This document shows, piece after piece, positions 26,988 to 34,022 of a stretch of 64,000 bases of DNA. Both the position numbers and the translations under genes were made by a program. Each line of letters opens with the position of its first letter. Within the stretch, counting starts at the first letter, position 1. The notes below the pieces were generated by a model, which was not told the DNA's origin, searched no databases, and worked only from the letters and a program-made list of their open reading frames with translations. Source of the stretch: Endozoicomonas elysicola (GTDB lineage: Bacteria; Pseudomonadota; Gammaproteobacteria; Pseudomonadales; Endozoicomonadaceae); assembly GCF_000710775.1 (NCBI RefSeq), contig NZ_JOJP01000001.1, positions 2,804,968 to 2,868,967 of the forward strand, read 5' to 3'.

Positions 26988-27077
26988 ATGACCTTTGTCA
27001 ATGGATGGTCAGTAATTGCTCTCGGCAGCCTGTTGATGGCATTTATTGCGACTTATTTATTCAGGTTAAATTACTGA
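26988..27077 (+). CDS. possible 29-residue hydrophobic peptide
   Basis: ATG at 26988 with GGAG close upstream encodes a short peptide beginning MTFVNGWSVIALGSLLMAFI that looks like a single transmembrane helix. It lies in the regulatory region between two divergent genes, and its first codons overlap a TGAC-N4-GTCA box, so the frame may be fortuitous. Nothing else supports it. Confidence 0.25.
   Translation: MTFVNGWSVIALGSLLMAFIATYLFRLNY
26989..27000. promoter_or_regulatory. TGAY-N4-RTCA palindrome (TGACCTTTGTCA)
   Basis: Centred 88 bp from the lipoprotein operator at 26902. The equivalent box at 32190 is 90 bp from its operator. Confidence 0.45.
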
Positions 27078-27163
27078 TGTTTCGATATTTATGTAGTTAT
27101 ATTTATAATTTTTAGACCTATTTTACAGGGTTTATGGTTGCTCTAATTGTTGATGGTGTCGAT

Positions 27164-27177
27164 TTGATTCAGATCAA
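27164..27177. promoter_or_regulatory. FNR-like palindrome (TTGATTCAGATCAA)
   Basis: A perfect TTGAT-N4-ATCAA, identical to the classical FNR/ANR box layout, centred about 146 bp from the operator at 27312. It is the best-formed member of the box set. Confidence 0.5.
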
Positions 27178-27296
27178 TAAAAACGACAATTGTAAAATAA
27201 TTTCTAAAAAGGGTTGATTCTGCGAAAACGACCATGAGCTCTGCTATGTAAGGTGATTGTCAGCAAATAAGGTGATATTTGAGCGTTGCTGAGCGG

Positions 27297-27325
27297 TTGA
27301 TGGTATATGTTGAAACGTTTATCTT
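27297..27325 (+). promoter_or_regulatory. promoter with embedded LacI-type operator, barrel gene 1
   Basis: -35 TTGATG (27297-27302), 17-bp spacer, -10 TATCTT (27320-27325), operator GAAACGTTT at 27312-27320. The spacing is the same as at 28877, 32477 and 39603. Confidence 0.72.
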
Positions 27326-27500
27326 GGTTTTGCGCTTCACGGTGTGAGGCGTTGGTAATAACGATAAGCGGCATTTCCAGCCTGAGCAGGGCTGAATAAC
27401 AGTGGAGTGTTGTGCCAGTTCAAGAATACCCGTTACCTGATATTGGCAGGGTATTTCCATGACCAGACGTCATGGCAACCAGACTAAAAAAAGCTTAGCA

Positions 27501-28586
27501 ATGATGACAAAGAAAAGAGTGTTGATTCCAGTGCTTATGGGGGCTGTTACTTTGCCTGGAGCAGTAACCGCAAATACAGGAGCGTTCGACCTTCCGGAGT
27601 TGTCAGCGGTCACTGTTGCCAGTGCCGATACTTATAAAGAAGAAAAGCGAAAAAAGAAACCACGAAAAGCCAGTCGGAGTGCAGATCATTTCAACCCTGG
27701 TGGTGTTCAAGCCGAAGACTTGCAGGACATCGGTGAGTTTGGTGAGATTATTCAGGCAGAAGCTCCAGGCAAGAAAAAGCGCCCTGGCTTTAAACGCACC
27801 CGTATTCTTTCCGGTATTGAATACACCAAAACGGTTTTTGATAACAAGCCCCGCCTTACCAATCTGCTGAAAATTTATGCTGATGGCAACACATTGATTA
27901 CGGATAATTTCCGACTCAGTTATGTGCTTTCAGAGAGGGATCAGACTACCGGGCAATACGATGAGGAGCAGCCGGGCCGACTGAATATCAACCTTACACC
28001 ACGGTATGAACAGTGGGTAAGCCCCAGGCTTAACTACTTTGTTGCTGCAGGCTATAAAAGAGCGGTAGAAGCCGATGAAGGCAAAGAAGAGGAGACGTAT
28101 CGGGTCAAGCCCGGTGTTAACTTTAATTTTGGGAAAAACTTTTTCGGCCTGACCGGCGAATATAACTATAAGCACCATAACGGTTATTATGGTTTCAGTG
28201 TCGAAGGAAACTACATCTATCGCTGGAAGCCCAATATCAATGTGGGAGTAAAGGGAGCCTACAGTGAGGCAGGCAGTGACTCCGACAATAATAACAAGAA
28301 CATCAGGGCGCTGATTAATTACCGTTTCAAAAACAAGGTTCGTATGGAGTGGAGTGTCGTACGGGGTCGTGATGGCGCTGATGTAAAAGGGGATGGCGAC
28401 ACCATGATGCGTCGTGGCTATGACTATACCTATTACAATATGAACACTAATATCCCGATCAATGATACCTTCAGTCTGGTTGCCAATGTCGCCTATCGTA
28501 CTGGTGAGCAATACAACCCCAGTGATACCACGGGAGGGGATAAAGATATCTTCTTTGGTAAACTGGCGATTATTTCCAGCTTCTGA
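27501..28586 (+). CDS. outer-membrane beta-barrel protein, putative oligosaccharide porin (paralogue 1)
   Basis: A 361-residue protein. ATG at 27501 starts a signal peptide ending near AVTA. A Lys/Arg-rich spacer (KEEKRKKKPRKASR) and a conserved GEFGEIIQAEAPG segment follow. The remainder alternates polar and hydrophobic residues in amphipathic strands and ends KLAIISSF. The terminal Phe is the usual outer-membrane assembly signal. Paralogues lie at 29033 and 39806. It resembles oligosaccharide porins such as KdgM in general style, but I do not assign a named family. It is divergent from the lipoprotein at 25434 and has its own operator-bearing promoter. Confidence 0.8.
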   Translation: MMTKKRVLIPVLMGAVTLPGAVTANTGAFDLPELSAVTVASADTYKEEKRKKKPRKASRSADHFNPGGVQAEDLQDIGEFGEIIQAEAPGKKKRPGFKRTRILSGIEYTKTVFDNKPRLTNLLKIYADGNTLITDNFRLSYVLSERDQTTGQYDEEQPGRLNINLTPRYEQWVSPRLNYFVAAGYKRAVEADEGKEEETYRVKPGVNFNFGKNFFGLTGEYNYKHHNGYYGFSVEGNYIYRWKPNINVGVKGAYSEAGSDSDNNNKNIRALINYRFKNKVRMEWSVVRGRDGADVKGDGDTMMRRGYDYTYYNMNTNIPINDTFSLVANVAYRTGEQYNPSDTTGGDKDIFFGKLAIISSF

Positions 28587-28595
28587 TTCTATTTT

Positions 28596-28664
28596 TTGAA
28601 CCACTAAGATCACTAAGGGAAAGAAGCGCTGTTCTTCGTATTCTTTGTGATCTCTGTGGTTCAA
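28596..28664. repeat. long inverted repeat after barrel gene 1
   Basis: TTGAACCACTAAGATCAC (from 28596) and GTGATCTCTGTGGTTCAA (ending 28664) form an imperfect stem of about 22 bp. The arms resemble the ACCACnGAGnnCAC repeats dispersed in many genomes. A related half (CTTTGTGTCTTTGTGGTTTT) occurs near 51176. It may end transcription of the barrel gene. Confidence 0.55.
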
Positions 28665-28749
28665 TCGATATCCTGTCAAATGCTTCTTTCTATCGTTTAA
28701 ATCCCATCGAATTAATTCTGCATGATGCTTTGTCATGACGAATGTTATC

Positions 28750-28761
28750 TGATTTAAATCA
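28750..28761. promoter_or_regulatory. TGAY-N4-RTCA palindrome (TGATTTAAATCA)
   Basis: A perfect 12-bp palindrome centred about 140 bp from the operator at 28892. Confidence 0.45.
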
Positions 28762-28876
28762 ACGAAATCCTACTTTAAGTTTCTGTTGTTTTTTGCGCAT
28801 GCCTTTCTATCAGGCGTAAACACTGGGGTTTAGGGGATGTGTCAGAATTGTATGTGATTTGTACCAAAGTTTGTCA

Positions 28877-28905
28877 TTGATGGTATTTGGTGAAACGTTT
28901 ATATT
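28877..28905 (+). promoter_or_regulatory. promoter with embedded LacI-type operator, barrel gene 2
   Basis: -35 TTGATG (28877-28882), 17-bp spacer, -10 TATATT (28900-28905), operator GAAACGTTT at 28892-28900. Confidence 0.74.
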
Positions 28906-29032
28906 TCAATTGCTGCTGGAATTATCAACAAACTGTAAAGTTCCATCAGTCAATACAGCTTATGGTTAACAACGATGTTTTCTTGATGCCCGGGTCACTT
29001 GGATGACCTAAAGGGGTATGGAAATAACTATT

Positions 29033-30127
29033 ATGAGAAAAGTATTGATTCCAGTTCTTCTGGGGGGGGCGTTATTGCCAGCAACGGCAATAGCAGACAG
29101 TAATCCTTTTGATCTTCCTGAGCTCTCTTCTTATCAGCTTGCCAGAGAGGACTCTGATAAAAAAAAGGCTCGAAAAGCGAAAAAAGAACGTACTAAAAAT
29201 AACCGGCAGACAAAATATTACAACCCTGAAGGTGTTCAGGTCGAAGACCTACAGGATATGGGCGAGTTCGGTGAAATTATCCAGGCAGAAGCGCCTGGTA
29301 GAAAACGTCCCGGTTTTAAAAGAACCCGGATCCTTTCTGGTATTGAATACACTGAGACGGTTTATGATGATGGTCCTCAGACCACCAATATGCTGAAAAT
29401 CTATGCGGATGGTAATACGCTGATAACCGATAACTTCCGACTCAGCTATGTGGTTTCCGAGCGGGATAAGCACACAGGCCAGAATGATGAGCAGCAACCG
29501 GGTCGTTTGAATTTAAACCTTACCCCTAGATTTGAGCAGTGGGTTAGCCCTGCGTTTAACTATTATGTGGCTGCGGGGTATAAACGGGCGGTAGAAGGTG
29601 TTGATGATAAAGAAGAAACCACTTATCGAATCAACCCGGGCCTGAACTTCAATTTTGGCAAAAACTTCGTCGGTGTATCCGGTGAAATTGATTATAAAGA
29701 GCATACGGATAACTATGGTTTCAGTTTGAATGCTAACCTTGTTCACCGCTGGAGAGATAATATTAACTTAGGTATTAAGGGAAGCTATACCGGTAATAAT
29801 AACGAAGCAGATTCAGATAACTGGAATTTCCGGGGATTGATGAGTTATCGCTTCACGAATGGGGTTCGAACAGAGTGGAATATTGTGCACGGCCGTGATG
29901 GTGGTGATGGGAATATGATTGATGAAAACAATAATATTATCGGCACGGAAAGAAGGGGCTACAAATACACCTATTACAATATGAATACTAATATTCCGCT
30001 GACTGATACTTTCAGTATGGTGGCAAACGTTTCATATCGTACCGGTGATATATACAATCCCGGCAAGTACAGTAACGGGGATAAAGAGCAGTTTATGGGC
30101 AAGCTAGCTATAATCTCCAGCTTCTAA
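29033..30127 (+). CDS. outer-membrane beta-barrel protein, putative oligosaccharide porin (paralogue 2)
   Basis: A 364-residue paralogue of the protein at 27501, with high identity throughout. It has the signal peptide (MRKVLIPVLLGGALLPATAIA), basic spacer (KKKARKAKKERTKNNRQTK), GEFGEIIQAEAPG, barrel strands and terminal KLAIISSF. ATG at 29033 gives the better signal peptide. An ATG at 29018 adds five residues but sits only two bases from AAAGGGG. The two genes are in tandem, each with its own operator promoter, so they are probably a duplication that may tune substrate size or affinity. A strong terminator follows. Confidence 0.8.
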   Translation: MRKVLIPVLLGGALLPATAIADSNPFDLPELSSYQLAREDSDKKKARKAKKERTKNNRQTKYYNPEGVQVEDLQDMGEFGEIIQAEAPGRKRPGFKRTRILSGIEYTETVYDDGPQTTNMLKIYADGNTLITDNFRLSYVVSERDKHTGQNDEQQPGRLNLNLTPRFEQWVSPAFNYYVAAGYKRAVEGVDDKEETTYRINPGLNFNFGKNFVGVSGEIDYKEHTDNYGFSLNANLVHRWRDNINLGIKGSYTGNNNEADSDNWNFRGLMSYRFTNGVRTEWNIVHGRDGGDGNMIDENNNIIGTERRGYKYTYYNMNTNIPLTDTFSMVANVSYRTGDIYNPGKYSNGDKEQFMGKLAIISSF

Positions 30128-30137
30128 ACAGTCTGTT

Positions 30138-30193
30138 ATTGTCATCTGATCTGGTATTGCTTAGTTATCAGATCAGATGACAATACCCTTTTT
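30138..30193. terminator. bidirectional terminator between barrel gene 2 and Spy-like gene B
   Basis: ATTGTCATCTGATCTG (30138-30153) pairs perfectly with 30169-30184 and is followed by ACCCTTTTT on the plus strand. It separates convergent genes. Confidence 0.8.
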
Positions 30194-30226
30194 GCAACGG
30201 TTTTTTCAGTACAGTCCTTTCCTCAT

Positions 30227-30568
30227 TTATCGTTTATTTGCCAAATAGTCACGATAAGCCTGAAGCTGGCCTGCAGTCACGTTTTCCTTAAGGCCACGTT
30301 GGAAGGTTTTCATATTAACATCCTTAGCTGCCTTAAATGTTTTTGATCCGGCACCATGTTTATTTCTGGCTTCATTATTCCTAAGCAGAAGGTCAATTTT
30401 CAACTGCATAATGATAGCTTCCTGCTGTTTGGACAGGTTCATATGGTGATCCATCACTTTAACCTCATCCTCAAAGCGGGCGCGGACTTTTCGGTGAATC
30501 TGCTGGTAGGCACTGGCTTCAAATGTGATGCACAGAGTGAGTAGTAGTAAGAAAGCTCTGGTCTTCAT
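30227..30568 (-). CDS. small Spy-like helical periplasmic protein (paralogue B)
   Basis: A 113-residue protein with a signal peptide (residues 1-20, ending EASA) and a helical mature part. It contains LSKQQEAIIMQLKIDLLLRN and NMKTFQRGLKENVTAGQLQA, matching paralogues A (12811) and C (38665) in order and spacing. It lies between a barrel gene and the lipoprotein at 30709 on the minus strand. No operator was found directly upstream (30569-30708), so it may be transcribed with the lipoprotein gene. Function unknown. Confidence 0.82.
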   Translation of the reverse strand: MKTRAFLLLLTLCITFEASAYQQIHRKVRARFEDEVKVMDHHMNLSKQQEAIIMQLKIDLLLRNNEARNKHGAGSKTFKAAKDVNMKTFQRGLKENVTAGQLQAYRDYLANKR

Positions 30569-30708
30569 GGTAAACCTGTTTTTCTTATAAATAGTCAGAA
30601 GTGTTATCTACCTTTTCAGATAGAGGGTATAGATTGTTTCTTGGGTATTAACAGCGAAGTGGTTGGCAGCACTTTACAATGCTGCCAGGTGTGAATGACT
30701 GTTTAGAG

Positions 30709-32064
30709 TTATGGAGTGGGGTCCATAATCAGCTGGATATTATCAACTTTGAACTTCATGCCTTCCAGGTCAGTTTTGTCATCAACGGGAGTCGGGTTGA
30801 TGGCAAACAGTTTCTCCACATTCTGAAGGGCTGCTGCATCGATACGGTTGGAGCTATCTGACGCTTCGAGGAATAAATCCTGAATAGGAATTTGGACGGT
30901 TACCTGATCAGGGTATCCGAGTCCCTGCGCTAACGTAACAGATGTTGAACTGTTAAATCCTTGCGGTGTTTCCATTTTAACTAACAATGTTTGATCCGGA
31001 TGACTGGCGTAACTCAGTACCTGTAAATCAAATGAGACTACTCCATTCGCCAGGTAGCGACTGATATCCTTGACCGGCTTTAGATCTGTCCCTTTTGCCT
31101 TAAAGGTTATACCTCCATTAGCGCTCTGGTTTCCGGCTACATTATTGTAGTTTGCAATGATGCCACCTTCGCTTGGGTAGCCCAGAGAAGCGAGCCCCCA
31201 TGCAGAAACGAAATTTGAAATACCTTCCTCCAGGTATTTCTGAGAGCTCTCCGTGTCTGGGTTCTTGATTCGGCGGTATAGTAGTGAAGCTGGTTCACTT
31301 AAAAGCTCACTGTCCATTGAGCAGGGGAGAACATACTTTTCAGTACTGGTTTTTTCCCGGAGTCGGATATGATTGAGTTCAAACTCAACATCAGACTCTG
31401 AGGTCAGTGAAAATGGCAGGGTGTTCTGGCTGAAGTCAATACCAAGGTCGGTAAAACAGGAAACGGGAATTTTGACATTCTGGCCAGCGGCGAAGCTGTC
31501 AGCATCTGGCGCATTTACAAATGCATTATAAGTGCCCGTGATATCTACTTCCGTAGCAGTCCCATCTGACTTTGGTAATGTCAGAAATACTTTTTTGTCT
31601 GTGGCTGTCTGAGTTTTCGGTTTCAGGTAAAACTGAAGGGTGCCGCCGGAGTTTTCCTCATCGGCTTCATTGGCTGCTTTGCTTAAATCATAAGCAGTAT
31701 CACTTTCTGCGATAATCGTTGCCGGAGATCCTCCGGTAATTTTGACCAGCAGAGACCCTTCGGCAGAATCTGCTCTGATGGCTGAAACAGGGGATACCTC
31801 TATATTAGTGCCTTGGGCAATACCGTTTTCGATGGTGTAAACATTGTCGGTATCATCAATGACTTTCAATGGATATAAGCCATCAGAGCCCTGGTATCCG
31901 TAAATGGTATAAATTGCGCCCGGAGTAGGAGTGCCACCACCACCGCCCCCGCCATTACCACCCTGAGAATAATCATAGGTGTCGTCCATACAACCACTGA
32001 GCATTGAAGCTGACAGTGTCACCAGCATGACGGATCTGGCTAACTCTTTTAATCGTATATCCAT
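30709..32064 (-). CDS. lipoprotein with tandem beta-sandwich modules, candidate glycan-binding protein
   Basis: A 451-residue lipoprotein. It starts MDIRLKELARSVMLVTLSAS with lipobox LSGC (Cys25), then a Gly-rich linker (GGNGGGGGGGTPTPG), a YTIYGYQG strand and two beta modules like those of the protein at 25434 (SGGTLQFYL, KIPVSCFTDLGIDFS, ANGVVSFDLQV). No hydrolase motif is visible. It is divergent from the GH144-like gene and has an operator 36 bp upstream. A surface glycan-binding role is inferred from the modules and context. Confidence 0.82.
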   Translation of the reverse strand: MDIRLKELARSVMLVTLSASMLSGCMDDTYDYSQGGNGGGGGGGTPTPGAIYTIYGYQGSDGLYPLKVIDDTDNVYTIENGIAQGTNIEVSPVSAIRADSAEGSLLVKITGGSPATIIAESDTAYDLSKAANEADEENSGGTLQFYLKPKTQTATDKKVFLTLPKSDGTATEVDITGTYNAFVNAPDADSFAAGQNVKIPVSCFTDLGIDFSQNTLPFSLTSESDVEFELNHIRLREKTSTEKYVLPCSMDSELLSEPASLLYRRIKNPDTESSQKYLEEGISNFVSAWGLASLGYPSEGGIIANYNNVAGNQSANGGITFKAKGTDLKPVKDISRYLANGVVSFDLQVLSYASHPDQTLLVKMETPQGFNSSTSVTLAQGLGYPDQVTVQIPIQDLFLEASDSSNRIDAAALQNVEKLFAINPTPVDDKTDLEGMKFKVDNIQLIMDPTP

Positions 32065-32100
32065 GGCTGAGCAATCCGAATTATCAATTTATCTTTTGTA

Positions 32101-32110
32101 GAAACGTTTC
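32101..32110 (-). promoter_or_regulatory. LacI-type operator GAAACGTTTC upstream of lipoprotein gene
   Basis: A perfect palindrome 36 bp before the ATG at 32064. On the minus strand TCTACAAAAGATAAAT follows and could include the -10. Confidence 0.75.
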
Positions 32111-32189
32111 ATTTGGCGGGAAGGTACGAAAGATGTCTGAAAAGGTCAAGAATCTGCTTCTGTGCTTCAGGAATAACCAAAGATTTACA

Positions 32190-32201
32190 TGACCAGAGTC
32201 A
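32190..32201. promoter_or_regulatory. TGAY-N4-RTCA palindrome (TGACCAGAGTCA)
   Basis: Centred 90 bp from the operator at 32101. Confidence 0.4.
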
Positions 32202-32343
32202 AATATCGTTTGAATAATGCCCATTTTTCCAATTGCAGTCTTACGAAAGCCTTTTTAGTGATTGTGAGTTTCACTCTGTCACTGTTGTTATAAATTTCGA
32301 TAGGTTCTGGATCTCGCACTACGACATTTGATGAGTATAAAAC

Positions 32344-32355
32344 TGATTCAGGTCA
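32344..32355. promoter_or_regulatory. TGAY-N4-RTCA palindrome (TGATTCAGGTCA)
   Basis: Centred about 146 bp from the operator at 32492, as at 27164. Confidence 0.42.
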
Positions 32356-32476
32356 AGGGATTGTACGTCCAGGAAATAAGTTCTGTTGGTTTGAAAGCTA
32401 TTTAACTCTATGTTTTTAATATATTTTATCTTTTTCTTCTAGCCGTCGTCTCTCATTTCTTTAAAGCGATCCAAGA

Positions 32477-32505
32477 TTGATGCTGTTTGTTGAAACGTTT
32501 ATATT
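32477..32505 (+). promoter_or_regulatory. promoter with embedded LacI-type operator, GH144-like/GH3/sulfatase operon
   Basis: -35 TTGATG (32477-32482), 17-bp spacer, -10 TATATT (32500-32505), operator GAAACGTTT at 32492-32500. Confidence 0.74.
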
Positions 32506-32539
32506 TTGTCTGCCTATAGTTTAAGTGCTACATGGATAA

Positions 32540-33889
32540 ATGCTGACAATGAATCTGAAGATAAAAAGTCTTGCAGGCGCCACCCTGATGGCGGTGAGTG
32601 TGCTTGCCAATGCCAGCGCTGTCACACTGGATAAACTGGAAGTACGGGATCAGTTTTATCCGGCTGATTTCCGGGAGGAGCTTCAAACTAACCTTAACTT
32701 CTTTCTGGATGGTAAGGGGGTCGATGCGGATACCCTGGTGCCTTACGACACAATCTGGGTCAAGGACAATAAGGCGGAGTACGCTTATTACACCAATACA
32801 ACCGAGATTGCGTTGTATCTGAATATTCTGGTGGAAGCCGAGAAGGCGGGAAATCAGAAGGCGCTGACCCGTATTCAGGAAGTGCTGACCACCCTTGAAG
32901 AGGCACCCAAGTTTAAAGGGCTTTTCTACTGGCCCTACGACATTAAAGGCGGTGAGCTGAAACCCGGTAAGGGAGAAATTGCGCCAGCTGTTGATAATGG
33001 CAACCTGGCGTTTTCACTGGCCGCTGTGGCAGGAGCCTATCTCAATTCCACGGATCCGGTTAAGCAGAGCATCATCAGTCGAATTGATCAGATGCTGAAA
33101 GCCCAGATTCCCGGCTGGTTATCCCTCTACGACAAGGATCGGGGGCTGCTGTGGGGTGGCTGGCAGAACGGAGAGCTGATTGAATATCACGTGGATCGCA
33201 AGGCCAATGAAAGCCGACTGGCGGCACTCTGGGCACCTCTGATCACGAAGCATCTGGGCGCTGAGGCGATTCCAGCTTCTGTTTTTAACGATATGGAAAC
33301 CTATACCGTCAGCTACCGTCTGGACGGCAAAAACTATACACCAATCCTGACCTGGGACGGTGCCTATTTCCAAGCGCTGCTGCCTGCCATATGGCTGAAT
33401 GAAAAGGAACTGGTGCCCGATTACTCCATGTTTGAAGACACTACACAGCTGCAGCGGATCTACAGCAAACGAAACAATATGCCCATGGTTTCCTCATCTG
33501 CTACGGTCAATGATGAATACCGTCCATTTGGGATCCCTCATCTTTCTGAAGCCTGGGTTCGCTATGACGATAAGATTGCCGGCGGTTCTACCGGTACACC
33601 GCATGCGACAGCATTGTCGTATATGGTTGATCCCGAAGGCGCGGTTAAATCTCTGAAATCCATCAAGGCACTGTACCCAGCCATTGAGACTTCCTATGGC
33701 TGGTACGATGCGGTGGACAGCAAGGGGCGTATGAGTACCAAAATTCTTTCTCTCGACCAGGGCATGTTTGTTGGTGCGTTTCTGGCGGAAAGTATCAATG
33801 CGGATGTTGAGCGCTACCTCAGGGCCAGAGGCTATTGGGATGATGTGAAGTCAATGTATCTGAGTTTTAAAGACGACCGGGCTAAGTAA
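32540..33889 (+). CDS. GH144-like (PF10091-type) secreted glucanase, candidate endo-beta-1,2-glucanase
   Basis: A 449-residue secreted protein (signal peptide to about residue 26). The order of motifs recalls the glycoamylase-like alpha/alpha toroid shared by GH144 enzymes and cyclic beta-1,2-glucan synthases: TWDGAYFQALLPAIW, then PFGIPHLSEAW, then TPHATALSYMVDPEGAVKSL with YGWYDAVD, then LDQGMFVGAFL. Known GH144 endo-beta-1,2-glucanases have a similar length. The adjacent secreted GH3 mirrors a GH144-GH3 pair known from Bacteroides, and a GH94 phosphorylase is in the locus. The family call is moderate and the substrate is inferred. ATG at 32549 is an alternative start. Confidence 0.68.
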   Translation: MLTMNLKIKSLAGATLMAVSVLANASAVTLDKLEVRDQFYPADFREELQTNLNFFLDGKGVDADTLVPYDTIWVKDNKAEYAYYTNTTEIALYLNILVEAEKAGNQKALTRIQEVLTTLEEAPKFKGLFYWPYDIKGGELKPGKGEIAPAVDNGNLAFSLAAVAGAYLNSTDPVKQSIISRIDQMLKAQIPGWLSLYDKDRGLLWGGWQNGELIEYHVDRKANESRLAALWAPLITKHLGAEAIPASVFNDMETYTVSYRLDGKNYTPILTWDGAYFQALLPAIWLNEKELVPDYSMFEDTTQLQRIYSKRNNMPMVSSSATVNDEYRPFGIPHLSEAWVRYDDKIAGGSTGTPHATALSYMVDPEGAVKSLKSIKALYPAIETSYGWYDAVDSKGRMSTKILSLDQGMFVGAFLAESINADVERYLRARGYWDDVKSMYLSFKDDRAK

Positions 33890-34022
33890 AGCCAACCAGA
33901 GCAGTGTGATGGCTATTGACGGTTCATCACACCGTTCAAAATCAATAATCAGTTTCTAAAAGCTGTTTAATTCGATCGATCTGTGAATACCACCAATAAC
34001 GGTGGGGTTGGGTCGTGCAATC

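Noticed and set aside
32189..32293. 34-codon frame with hydrophobic end, similar in position to 26988
   Set aside because: It lacks a Shine-Dalgarno sequence, has no other support, and its start simply overlaps the TGAC box.
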